A stretch of DNA of 64,000 nucleotides from Oscillospiraceae bacterium. Its GTDB lineage: Bacteria; Bacillota; Clostridia; UBA1381; UBA9506. The notes below the pieces were generated by a model. It did no database searches. It was given only the letters and a program-made list of their open reading frames with translations, and was not told the DNA's origin. Position numbers and translations under genes: made by a program. This document shows positions 8,754 through 18,300 of the stretch, piece by piece. The first letter of the stretch is position 1; every line of letters starts with the position of its first letter. Location of the stretch: the NCBI GenBank assembly GCA_015068905.1, contig SVJQ01000001.1, positions 169,104 to 233,103 of the forward strand, read 5' to 3'.

Positions 8754-9521
8754 CTACAAAGCCTCTGTTTGGTGTCTGTTCCACTTTTTTGGAGAGGTGC
8801 CAACCTGGGCTGAGAAGACCTTTGAAAAGTGGTATACATCGCAGTATCCCAGACTAGCTGCAATTTCAGATACGGTGAAGCGTTCGCTTTCCAGCATTTC
8901 CTTTGCGGTAGAGATGCGGAGATTGTCCCTGAATTCTGTGATGGTCAACCCTGTGCTTTTTAAAAATTTTGCACGCAGGTGTGATGGGGAGACGGAGCAA
9001 TAGTCAGCAAGCTCTTTTCCTGAAAAATTGGTTTTAAAGTTCTGGTGGATGAAGGTAATGGCTTTGGCAATGTCCTGATCAGGAAAATGGTTAGACATCC
9101 TATTTTTGATAATGTCATAATAAACCGTTAAAAGCTTCACTCTGCAGCTTACATAAGAATCCCATTCGAGTGATTGCCAGATGGTGCAAACAGTTTTCAG
9201 TTTTTCAATTTCCTGCTCACTTGCGTGGTGGACAAAAGGCAATAAAGTATTATCGGTTTCTACAGTCAGCTCGCTGGTGATGTAAGAGCAGGGAGCAGGG
9301 CAACAAATTGTGTAGTTGTCTCCGCGGTTCACGAACAGAACATCTCCGGCTTTAATGTTATAGCGCTTGCCGCTGTTTGAAATGGCAAAACCGTTTCCTT
9401 CGGTCAGCAGAATAAAACCATCTGCAACTCTTTGTGGATTGTGGTAGCTGAAGTCGGTGCTTTCAGTTTTGAAGATAATGGTTTGAATGTCTGTAATATC
9501 AAGCTTTAGCTTCTTTCGCAA
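8754..9521 (-). CDS. AraC-family transcriptional regulator
   Basis: A regulator of about 255 residues. The N-terminal cupin contains PQRVADGFILLTEGNGFAIS and YNIKAGDVLFVNRGD. The C-terminal AraC HTH pair contains ADYCSVSPSHLRAKFLKSTG, then VSEIAASLGYCDVYHFSKVFSAQVGTSPKKW. I place the start at TTG 9521 (LRKKLKLD), since AGAGGTGA precedes it and the ORF-track start at 9551 overlaps the -10 box of its own promoter. It is divergent from the DUF5107-GH1 operon at 9698, with the two promoters back to back in about 175 bases, so it is the likely regulator of that operon. Confidence 0.88.
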   Translation of the reverse strand: MRKKLKLDITDIQTIIFKTESTDFSYHNPQRVADGFILLTEGNGFAISNSGKRYNIKAGDVLFVNRGDNYTICCPAPCSYITSELTVETDNTLLPFVHHASEQEIEKLKTVCTIWQSLEWDSYVSCRVKLLTVYYDIIKNRMSNHFPDQDIAKAITFIHQNFKTNFSGKELADYCSVSPSHLRAKFLKSTGLTITEFRDNLRISTAKEMLESERFTVSEIAASLGYCDVYHFSKVFSAQVGTSPKKWNRHQTEAL

Positions 9522-9542
9522 AACAATCACCTCTTGTGTAGT

Positions 9543-9571
9543 ATTATACATTTAATTTTTTTAAAAATCAA
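9543..9571 (-). promoter_or_regulatory. Sigma-A promoter of the 8754-9521 regulator
   Basis: Minus strand: TTGATT, 17 bases, TATAAT. The -10 covers the first codons of the ORF-track version, which forces a downstream TTG start. Confidence 0.78.
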
Positions 9572-9635
9572 TGTTTTACAAGGAAAATTATTCTTGAAAT
9601 CATCTTTTTATACAAAAAGTGAGTTCTATTTTACA

Positions 9636-9664
9636 TTGCTAGTTATGGTCATATTTTGTACAAT
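9636..9664 (+). promoter_or_regulatory. Sigma-A promoter of the 9698-15197 operon
   Basis: TTGCTA (9636-9641), 17 bases, TACAAT (9659-9664), then GGAGAGAG and ATG at 9698. It is divergent from the AraC promoter at 9543-9571; the bases between are the expected operator region. Confidence 0.75.
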
Positions 9665-9697
9665 ATTAGTATAGAAAAATATGATGGAGAGAGAACT

Positions 9698-11680
9698 ATG
9701 ATTAAATTTGAACCGTACTACATGCCGGCGGCGGAATTGGGTGCAGAAAACCCCATGCCTGACATTAAAAATGTCAGCTACATTCACGCCGGTTATGCCA
9801 TGACCGATAAGATTTTGGAAGAAGAAAAAACCTACTTGGGTAAGGGTATGATTGATACCATGCTGCCTTACAAAATGCAGGATGGCTATAACCGTGAAAA
9901 AAATGAGCGGGCTTTTAACGCCGCTGTGCTTGAAAATGAGTATATCAAAGCCGTTTTTCTGCCGGAGTTAGGCGGCAGACTTTGGTCACTTTTTGACAAA
10001 AAAACTAATCGTGAGCTTTTGTATGTAAACCCCGTATTCCAGCCGGGGAACTTAGCTCTTCGCAATGCCTGGTTTTCAGGCGGGGTAGAGTTTAACGTGG
10101 GCATTAAAGGGCATAACCCCCTTACCTGTTCGCCCCTTTGGTGTGCGGTGGACCGGTATCCTGAGGGTGAAGTTCTCAGAATGTATGAGTTTGAGCGCAT
10201 CCGTGGTGTGGTTTACAGCATCAGCGCGTGGATCCCTGATGATTCCTCTGTTTTATATTTACAAAATCGAATTGAGAATAAAGCTGATGAACGAAAACAT
10301 ATGTACTGGTGGTCAAACATTGCCGTGCCAGAAACACAAAAGACCCGTGTGCTTGTTCCGGCTGAGGAGTCGTTTTTAAGCTTTTATAACGAAAACCACT
10401 ATATTTTAGATAAAGCAACCATTCCGGTCCACGAGGGTCTTGATGTTACATACCCCTGCAAGATTCCTTCATCAAGAGACTTTTTCTACAAAATCCCCAA
10501 AGACCATTGCAAGTGGATAGCTACAGCAGATGAAGAAGGCCATGGCTTGCTTCAATGCTCAACCCGAGAACTTCTCGGCAGAAAGCTTTTTGTCTGGGGT
10601 CAGGGACAGGGCGGACGGAACTGGAACGAGTGGCTGTCTGAAGAAGGCTCGGCTTATATTGAAATTCAGGCAGGTCTTGCTCATACTCAGCTTGAGCATA
10701 TCCCCATGGACGGCCGCACCGTTTGGGAATGGACAGAGGCATACACAGCTTTAGATATGGAGCCAAGCGTTGCTCACGGTGATTATAAAACAGCCACCCA
10801 AACAGTTGAGGCATATATGTTTGAGCGGGTAGGGAATCCGGATGCACTTTCCTTTCCTTTTGCTGGTGCACCGATTGAATCCACCATTATCAGCAAGGGT
10901 TCAGGCTGGGGCTATGTGGAAGAAATCACAAGAGGCGAGGCTGTTAGTGATATTTGCAAATTCCCTGTTCAAAATGATGACGAAACAGCAGAGTGGATAC
11001 GTCTTGCAAAGGACAATGTGTTCCCTGAGCCGGATGCAAGCGAAGAACCTACAAGTTATGTGAAGGGCGACTATTGGCTTTCTAAGCTTGAATCTCTTGC
11101 AAAACAAAGCTGGTATAGTCAGTTGCACATCGGCATTATCAAATATGCCGGCGGCGATTTAGAAGGCGCAAAACAAGCATGGGAGGCATCCCTTGCCTTT
11201 AAGCCGTCACCCTGGGCACTACGCAACCTTTCAATGGTGTATAAAAACGAGCTGGGCGATGATGTGACAGCGAAAGAGTATATTAAAAAGGCGTTTGATT
11301 TGAAAAAGGATTGCCTTGCCCTTTGCACAGAGCTTGCGGCACAGTTAACAGCCGGTGACGATGATGCAGAGTGGCTGGCGGTTTATGAAGCTTTATCGCC
11401 CGCCCTGCAGGCAAACGGACGGCTTCGCTTGTACAAAGCCATTGCCCTGATGAATCTTGGCAGGCTGAAAGAGGCGACAGAAATTATCAATGCTGATTTT
11501 GTGATGAGTGACATTAAAGAGGGTGAGCTTTCGGTTTCAAGCCTGTGGTTTGATTTATACGGCAGGCTTTATGCAGAAAGTGAGGGCATCCCCTTTGACC
11601 CGACAGATTGCGAGCAAAAGCAAAAGGCAGCAAAGCGGTATCCGCTGCCGAAAAAGCTTGACTTTAGAATGCATGATTAA
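9698..11680 (+). CDS. DUF5107 domain protein with C-terminal TPR repeats
   Basis: A 660-residue cytoplasmic protein. The N-terminal half (about 20-330) matches the DUF5107 galactose-mutarotase-like beta-sandwich: VFLPELGGRLWSLFDKKTNRELLY, NAWFSGGVEFNVGI and a YWWSNIAVPE segment. The C-terminal part (about 450-610) is helical with TPR character (LHIGIIKYAGGDLEGAKQAWEASL; PWALRNLSMVYKNELGD). Known members accompany glycan-degradation genes and are thought to bind or process sugars, but their activity is not established. Start ATG 9698, with GGAGAGAG 5 bases upstream; the ORF-track TTG 9656 overlaps the promoter. First gene of an operon with GH1 and a glycosidase-like protein. Confidence 0.88.
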   Translation: MIKFEPYYMPAAELGAENPMPDIKNVSYIHAGYAMTDKILEEEKTYLGKGMIDTMLPYKMQDGYNREKNERAFNAAVLENEYIKAVFLPELGGRLWSLFDKKTNRELLYVNPVFQPGNLALRNAWFSGGVEFNVGIKGHNPLTCSPLWCAVDRYPEGEVLRMYEFERIRGVVYSISAWIPDDSSVLYLQNRIENKADERKHMYWWSNIAVPETQKTRVLVPAEESFLSFYNENHYILDKATIPVHEGLDVTYPCKIPSSRDFFYKIPKDHCKWIATADEEGHGLLQCSTRELLGRKLFVWGQGQGGRNWNEWLSEEGSAYIEIQAGLAHTQLEHIPMDGRTVWEWTEAYTALDMEPSVAHGDYKTATQTVEAYMFERVGNPDALSFPFAGAPIESTIISKGSGWGYVEEITRGEAVSDICKFPVQNDDETAEWIRLAKDNVFPEPDASEEPTSYVKGDYWLSKLESLAKQSWYSQLHIGIIKYAGGDLEGAKQAWEASLAFKPSPWALRNLSMVYKNELGDDVTAKEYIKKAFDLKKDCLALCTELAAQLTAGDDDAEWLAVYEALSPALQANGRLRLYKAIALMNLGRLKEATEIINADFVMSDIKEGELSVSSLWFDLYGRLYAESEGIPFDPTDCEQKQKAAKRYPLPKKLDFRMHD

Positions 11681-11730
11681 AAAGACGCAGTTCTTTTAAA
11701 TAAAAAACTTTAGCAATATGAGGTGTTTTT

Positions 11731-13080
11731 ATGTATTTTAAATTTCCTGAAAACTTTATGTTTGGCGCTGCCAGCTCTGCCTGTCAGATTGAATCTGCCT
11801 GCAAAGAGGGCGGCAAAGGCGAAGACGTGCATGAGCATTACTTTTCGATGTATCCTGAAAAGTATTTAAACGATGACCCTAATGAGGGCGCTGACTTTTA
11901 TCATAAATACCCTGAGGACATTAAGATGATGAAAGAACTGGGCATCAAATGTTTCCGTTTTTCCATTTCCTGGTCCCGTATTTATCCCAACGGCCCTGAT
12001 GAAGTTTGTCAGGCAGGTCTTGATTATTATGCTGACCTGATTGATAAGCTTATTGAAGCAGGCATTACCCCGTTCTTTGACCTGTGGCATTGCGACCTGC
12101 CGTATTGGGTGATTGAAAGAAACGCATTGTTAAACCCTGAATTTGTTGACTGGTTTGGGGCTTATGCTGAAACCTGCTTCCGCGCCTTTGGTGATAAGGT
12201 TGCTTATTGGAGCACCATTAACGAACCTAACGTTAACGTTATGGCGGCTTATGCATGGGGCAGCACCGCACCCTTTATGAAAGATATGAAGCTTGCTATG
12301 CAGGCAAATCACACGGCAGTTCTTGCTCATTACAGAGCAGTTAAAATCTTTAGAGAGCTTGGCTGTAAGGGCAAAATCGGTGTGGTGGTTCACATTCAGC
12401 TGACCTATGCACCCACTATGGATATGAAGGATCAGGAAGCGGCAGAACGTGATATGTCCTTCTATTCTACCTGGTGGACCGATTCTATGCTGAAAGGCTA
12501 TTATCCCAAAAACCTGATGGATTATCCCTACATTAAAAATCTGATGCCTGAGGGCTGGGAAAAAGACCTCAAGGAAAACTTTATTGAATCTGACTTTTTG
12601 GGTATTAACTACTACAGCTCATACATTGTTGGCTATGCCGAAGACGGTAAGATGGATTATGAAATTGTCACCGGTGACAAGCTGCCCAAGGATGACTATG
12701 GCTTTACCATCAATCCTCAGGGTATGTATGACACCATTATGGAAATGCAGAAGCGTCACCCGGGTCTTGAACTGATTATCACAGAAAACGGCATCGGCAG
12801 AAAGCGTACAGGCAATTATGAAGAAGAGCTTGATGACGACTACCGCATCAACTACCTGCGTGAGCATTTGCGTGCTGTTGCCCGTGCGGCAGAAGCAGGC
12901 GCACCGGTTACCGGTTATCTCCATTGGTCCATTATGGATACCACCGAGCTTTACGGCGGCGGCTATTCCATTTTGTTCGGTTTGACGCAGGTTCGTTTTG
13001 ATAAGCCTGACAAACAGCGTATTCCCAGAAAGAGCTGGTATTACTATCAAAAAATTATTGCTGAAAATGCAGTTAACTAA
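11731..13080 (+). CDS. Family GH1 beta-glycosidase (beta-glucosidase-like)
   Basis: A 449-residue enzyme, the normal GH1 length. The N-terminal signature FMFGAASSACQIESA, the acid/base motif TINEPN (Glu165) and the nucleophile motif ITENG (Glu352) are all present, with SWSRIYPNG and LHWSIMDT between and after. No signal peptide, so it should hydrolyse imported beta-linked di- or oligosaccharides, or their 6-phosphates, in the cytoplasm. Specificity cannot be read reliably. GAGGTG precedes the ATG. It sits between the DUF5107 protein and another glycosidase-like barrel in one operon divergent from an AraC regulator. Confidence 0.95.
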   Translation: MYFKFPENFMFGAASSACQIESACKEGGKGEDVHEHYFSMYPEKYLNDDPNEGADFYHKYPEDIKMMKELGIKCFRFSISWSRIYPNGPDEVCQAGLDYYADLIDKLIEAGITPFFDLWHCDLPYWVIERNALLNPEFVDWFGAYAETCFRAFGDKVAYWSTINEPNVNVMAAYAWGSTAPFMKDMKLAMQANHTAVLAHYRAVKIFRELGCKGKIGVVVHIQLTYAPTMDMKDQEAAERDMSFYSTWWTDSMLKGYYPKNLMDYPYIKNLMPEGWEKDLKENFIESDFLGINYYSSYIVGYAEDGKMDYEIVTGDKLPKDDYGFTINPQGMYDTIMEMQKRHPGLELIITENGIGRKRTGNYEEELDDDYRINYLREHLRAVARAAEAGAPVTGYLHWSIMDTTELYGGGYSILFGLTQVRFDKPDKQRIPRKSWYYYQKIIAENAVN

Positions 13081-13115
13081 AAATTACAACACACCATATA
13101 AAAGGAGACGCTAGT

Positions 13116-15197
13116 ATGTGTGAACAAGCAAATAAAGTTATGAAGCCCTTTCGGCCCATTGAAGCTTTAGAAGGGGATAATACAACCACCATTAAGGTTT
13201 GGGGCAGAGAATATAGCTTTGGCGAGTCTGCTATGCCGACCTCTGTCGTCACCCAGGGTGAAGAAATTTTGTCCGGCCCGATTCGCATTGTGCTGGAAGA
13301 AAACGGCGAAGAGGCAACATGGCTGCACAAATCTCATTATCTGATGTCTGCAGAGGCTGACAAGGCTGTTATCTGCGGTATTCAGAAAAGTGACGCCTTT
13401 GTGATTAACACAGCTATCACTGTTGAATATGACGGCTTGGTGGGCATTAACCTGAAAATTGTGCCCAAGGGCTCAACTGCCTCTGAAATTTTTGGCCACT
13501 CAAAGGGCAAAAAGGTTGGCTTTGATGTGGATAAGCTGTGGGTAGAAATTCCTTTAAAACGTGAGTATGCAACCATGTATCAGATGGCGACGGGCAGCAC
13601 CGTTAACTTTGAGGATGAAGATGCCCCCACCGATGCAGTTGTTCAGTCCTGTGGTGCATTGAAGCGGTCCATGTCTATGTCCTTTGCACCCTTAGTTACA
13701 GTAACTGAAAACGGTCCGAAGGGTTTTTCCTATTTCTGTGAATCCGGCAAGAACTGGGAGCCTGAAGATGAAAACAGAGCTATGGAAATTGTGGTAGGGG
13801 AGGACGAGGTTATTCTCCGTTTAAGACTGCTTGACGGCCATCCCTCAACCTGGGTGCAGAGAGGTAAAAGCCCGCTGGCAAACTCATACTTCCCCTTGAC
13901 GTATCACTTCGGTTTTCTGGCAACGCCCTTAAAACCGGTTGACAAAATGGCGCGCAAGAGAAGAATTTTGCACATTGCCGGTCACCACGAAGAAGGGGAA
14001 ATTGATCATTATGACACCTTCCTTGCCACACCTTCAGAAAAGTTTGGCGGCAAAAACGCCTATGACCGTATGAAGGAGGCAGGGGTTACCACCCTGATTT
14101 TGCACGAGGCGTGGAACACAACCCAGAACTTCTGGGAAGTGCCTGTTAAGAGAAAACGTGTGATCAAGAACATTATCAGAGAATGCCACGCAAGAGGCAT
14201 TGAGTTTGTTCCCTATTTTGGTTATGAAATTTCTACCATCGGTGCTTACTGGACTGATGAAAAGGTCAGCGAGATTGTTCGTGTACCCAAAGATGAAGAC
14301 GGATGGTTCGGTTGGTACCGTGAACCCTTCCAGCGTGACTACATTGTTTGCTATCAGTCAGACTGGAAGTACACCATGATTGAGGGCATCCGCAAGCTGG
14401 TTGACGAGCTTGATATTGACGGCGTTTATATGGACCTTGGTCTGACAGAGTGTGTGAACGAAAATCATGGCTGTGGCTATCGTGATAAGGACGGCAAGCT
14501 GCATCCCACCTTCCCGGTTTATGGCATCCGCGAGCTGTTTAAGGGTCTTTATTCCATCTTCCAGCCCAGAGGCGGCTTGATTGATTCTCATCAGGGTGCC
14601 CAGTGCAATTTCCCGTCACGTCCCTTCATTCACAGCACCTACACCGGTGAAGAAATTGTTTGGTTCATCCGCGATTCAGGGGCAGAGAACATTCCCCTTG
14701 ATTATTATAACTTTACGCTGTCCGGCAAACCCTCCGGTTCACCGGTTGATTTTGTTATCGTTGAATATCCTGACTGGACCTTTGAGATGACAGTTGCGGT
14801 GACCATCATTAACGGTGCCTTACCAAGACCCAGAATGTTCGCACATCTGGATATTATTGAGCCATATTGGAAGGCGATTGACAGCTTCCCCACGGAAAAG
14901 TCTGAGTGGTATACCTTTAAAGACAATACCCAGTGGGTGAAAACCTCGACTGATGATGTGAAAGTCAGCTTCCATGTGTATACTGACCTGCGGGGCAAAA
15001 AAACTCTGCTTGCCTTTATCACAAATCCCACCCGCAGAGTGCATGACGATGTAACTGTTACTTTTGCTGATAGTTTTATTGGTGATTATACTGCTTATGA
15101 TGCAATCGCAGGTGAAGAAATTGCAGTACAAGAGGGCAATCTGCATCTGTCCTTTAAAGAATTTGGCACCAAGGTTATTCACATCAGCGAGCTGTAA
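13116..15197 (+). CDS. Glycoside-hydrolase-like (beta/alpha)8 barrel protein, family unassigned
   Basis: A 693-residue cytoplasmic protein with a beta-rich N-terminal part (about 1-290) and a barrel (about 300-600). The barrel shows GVTTLILHEAWN, ECHARGIEFVPYFGYEIS and KLVDELDIDGVYMDLG; the Asp of VYMDLG is at a position often used as nucleophile or general acid in retaining glycosidases. A C-terminal beta domain (about 600-690) ends in EFGTKVIHI. The layout resembles DUF6067-type or GH36/GH101-like clan proteins, but I cannot assign a family. A strong AAAGGAGA precedes the ATG. Last gene of the GH1 operon, so it probably acts on imported oligosaccharides. Confidence 0.72.
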   Translation: MCEQANKVMKPFRPIEALEGDNTTTIKVWGREYSFGESAMPTSVVTQGEEILSGPIRIVLEENGEEATWLHKSHYLMSAEADKAVICGIQKSDAFVINTAITVEYDGLVGINLKIVPKGSTASEIFGHSKGKKVGFDVDKLWVEIPLKREYATMYQMATGSTVNFEDEDAPTDAVVQSCGALKRSMSMSFAPLVTVTENGPKGFSYFCESGKNWEPEDENRAMEIVVGEDEVILRLRLLDGHPSTWVQRGKSPLANSYFPLTYHFGFLATPLKPVDKMARKRRILHIAGHHEEGEIDHYDTFLATPSEKFGGKNAYDRMKEAGVTTLILHEAWNTTQNFWEVPVKRKRVIKNIIRECHARGIEFVPYFGYEISTIGAYWTDEKVSEIVRVPKDEDGWFGWYREPFQRDYIVCYQSDWKYTMIEGIRKLVDELDIDGVYMDLGLTECVNENHGCGYRDKDGKLHPTFPVYGIRELFKGLYSIFQPRGGLIDSHQGAQCNFPSRPFIHSTYTGEEIVWFIRDSGAENIPLDYYNFTLSGKPSGSPVDFVIVEYPDWTFEMTVAVTIINGALPRPRMFAHLDIIEPYWKAIDSFPTEKSEWYTFKDNTQWVKTSTDDVKVSFHVYTDLRGKKTLLAFITNPTRRVHDDVTVTFADSFIGDYTAYDAIAGEEIAVQEGNLHLSFKEFGTKVIHISEL

Positions 15198-15206
15198 GTT
15201 TTTTAT

Positions 15207-15244
15207 AAAATCCTAAGATTAGACAAGGATTATCCTAGGATTTT
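15207..15244. promoter_or_regulatory. Double-palindrome operator-like site (copy 1)
   Basis: Two copies of an AATCCTAGGATT palindrome (the first AATCCTAAGATT, the second TATCCTAGGATT) with centres 22 bp apart, separated by AGACAA. A nearly identical element lies at 47502-47538, and in both cases TATAAT begins exactly 27 bases after the element ends. The -35 region between is poor (TATATT), suggesting activator-dependent transcription. The full element could also fold as a hairpin, but no T-run follows it. Confidence 0.75.
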
Positions 15245-15270
15245 ACATATATTTATCTCGTGTAAAATGC

Positions 15271-15276
15271 TATAAT
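15271..15276 (+). promoter_or_regulatory. -10 box of the 15343 surface operon
   Basis: TATAAT lies 27 bases downstream of the double palindrome. The -35 position is AT-rich and non-consensus. The leader is about 60 bases and ends in AAAGGAGGAG before ATG 15343. Confidence 0.65.
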
Positions 15277-15342
15277 ATATTAAATAAGGTAATATAATTT
15301 AAAAATTTTGTATTAAAAAAGAGGGGAAAAGGAGGAGACTAT

Positions 15343-18300
15343 ATGTTCAAAAAACTAACAGCACTTTTACTTGTTATCTGTTTGAGCATTCCTATGCTTT
15401 GCATTGGCGCTTTTGCTGATGAGCAGGCAAAGCTTGTTGTGACGGACAATTTTAACAACGCAGCAGTTACTGTGCAGACATCTGCTTTTAACGGCGACAA
15501 TAACCGTTACACCAGTGATATTATGAACGTAACCCGAGATGCGGCAAACCGATTGCTTCACGGTACGACCGTTTCCATCACCGAAGAAGGTTACGAAGGC
15601 AGAGCAATGCTGATCTCTCCGGCGTATACGGAAGAATACGGCGAAGTCATCACCGAAAGAAACTTTATACCCGGTCAGGTGTTCATTTTAGACGAAAAGT
15701 TTAACGCGGCAGAGCTTTCGTATCAGTTCTGTGTTAAAAATCGCGGTGAGGGCGATGATGAGGCGGTTCGCCTGGAGGCAGCATACGCAACCGTTGACCA
15801 CTTTACCAACCACCCCGGTTTAACTTTTTATAAAGACAAAATCGTGATGGCAGGTAGTGAGACCGAATTTTTGTATGAAACTGATGTTTGGTATACGGCA
15901 AAATATGTTGTAGAAAACGGCGGTGCTAAGCTCTGCATTCTGTCTGATGCCGGTGAGGTTTTAGCGCAGAGTGCAGTTGCAGGTGAGTTCCCGAAGGTTA
16001 CCGTCGGCTTTTCAAACCCCAAGAGTGCGGTTAAGGGCTTTGCTCTGGCAGTTGACAATGCTGTTGTCAGCCGCTACCGTACCGGTAATCAGGAAACCAC
16101 ATTTTCTGATGTTTCTATTGTCCATTGGGCATACGACTATGTGGAAGAGTTACATACAAAAGGCATCATAAACGGCAGAGGTAATAAAGTTTTTGCCCCG
16201 TCTGATACAGTAACCCGTGAAGAGTTTGTAAAAATGGCAGTGGGCACGATTTCAGAAACCTTGTCACAGTCTGAGAGTGCTTACACAGATGTAGATATGT
16301 CTGCCTGGTATGCACCCTATGTTGTAACTGCTGAAGAGATTGGCTTAACCCCCGGCATCAGCGAAACTGAGTTTGGTGTTGGTCAGGTAATCAGCCGTGA
16401 AGATGTGATGGTTATCTTAGACCGCATCTTGGCAGAAGAGCAGATTGCTGTGGATGCATCAAGTGTTGGTGCTTTTGCTGACCAAAGCAAAATTTCAGCA
16501 GCTGCACTAAGCAGCGTTCAGCGCGTTGTTGCAGCAGGCCTCATTCAGGGTGATGATAAAAATAAGGTTAATCCCGAAGCCGGTTTAACCCGTGCTGAGG
16601 TTTGTGCGGTGATTAGTCGATTAGATGCTCTTGTAAATCCCGTGATTGTTGAAGGCGACAGATTAGACCAGACAAGACCTGCAGCCTTTAACCCTGAGAA
16701 CTTAGAGCGTAAGCTTTTGGGTATGCACGACTTTGAAAAAGGCAACGTTATGGCATCCCCTGACTTTTCTCTGACAAACTATAGCGGTGCTAAACTGGAT
16801 ACAAACGGCAACGCCTATGAGGGCAAAGCATCTTACAGAATGGCACCGGGCGAGGGCGGTACGAACAGTATCACATTTAGAGTCAGCGGTCTTGACTTAA
16901 AGCCCGGTGATGCAGTTTTAGGTATTGCTCATGTAAAATGTACCGGTTTGACGGACGCTGTTATGCGTAGTGGCGGTACCGCTCACAATAAAGGCGTTCG
17001 TGGTTCTATTTATTACCACAACTCCACAACCGGTGAAAGCACCGGTCACTATCAAACCTATGAAAGCATTGTGCGTGACCGTGACTGGGTAACCTCTATT
17101 CAGTATATTGACTTAACTCACGAGGCAGACAGCGTAACCTTTACGCAGTATTTAAGTGTGGTTGATCAGGGTACTGCCTGGTTTGACAATATTGCGATTT
17201 ATAAAATCGCTCACGACCCCTTCTTAGAAGCTTACTTAGAAACCCCGACCTATAAAGGTCTTATCTACGGTGAAGGCGGCGAGGGTGACATTAACCTGAC
17301 AACCTCCCTTTTAGACTATGGTGTTATTAACCTGTCTGACTGTGTGGTTAACGCAAAAATCGTGGATGAAAATGATAATGTTTTAATGCAGTCTCAGCTT
17401 ACAGATTTAGAAAATGAAGAAGAGCTCCGCATTACCTTCTCATCAAAAGATTTGAAGATGGATAACGACTACTATCTGCAGATGAGCTTAGACGATACAA
17501 CAAAAGATTATCAGTACAGCTTCCGTGAATGGATTTTGAGAAAGCGTCCTGAAGATTATCGTCCCAATAACTACTTTGATGAATACGGCAGATTTATCAT
17601 TGACGGCAAGCCCACCTTCTTTATGGGTATTTACGGTATGAACTATCTGTATACCACCATTGATGACTTAAAGGGCACACCCTTTAAGGTGCTTCTGCCT
17701 TATGGTTGGACCTGGTTCAACGCCAACAATGTTGACGGTGTAATCACCGCCGGTGCCGACCATGCACTCCTTGACTATGCTCACGAAAACGGTATTAAGA
17801 TGCTGACCGGTATGGGCTCCTTTACTTATGAATCTGCAACCACCTCCGGCTATCATACAAACATCTTTAAAGAACCTGAAGATGAAAGAAAGTTCTACGA
17901 TGCAATTTCTAAAGCAATGGACCATCCTGCACACTTGGGCTGGTACATTGCCGACGAGCAGAGCCCGGCGCGTTACGGTGCCATTAAGGAATGGGAAACC
18001 AAGGTCTTTTCAGATAATGACTTATCAGCCTGGACCTTTAACACCTTTACCTATGTAAACAACGCCCGTGCTGAAATCAGAATGGCAGATACATCAAACT
18101 GTAGCTCGTACCTCATTTTTAAGGGTGACGGCACAGATGATATTTCCGGTGTTACTGACCGTTTGGGCGGCATCTTTAACGCTGTTCCCAAGGGTAACAG
18201 ACCGTTGTATGCAACCCTGCAGGCTGGTCAGTTCTATTCCGGTCTCCGCGGTCCTGACGATATGGAATACAGAAACATGGCAATGCAGGCAATCTGCTTA

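Noticed and set aside
9656-9697. Upstream TTG start for the DUF5107 protein
   Set aside because: It overlaps the -10 box of the promoter; ATG 9698 has a good ribosome site.
15207-15244. Terminator reading of the double palindrome
   Set aside because: No T-run follows, the second copy has an independent terminator upstream, and both copies hold the same distance to a -10 box.
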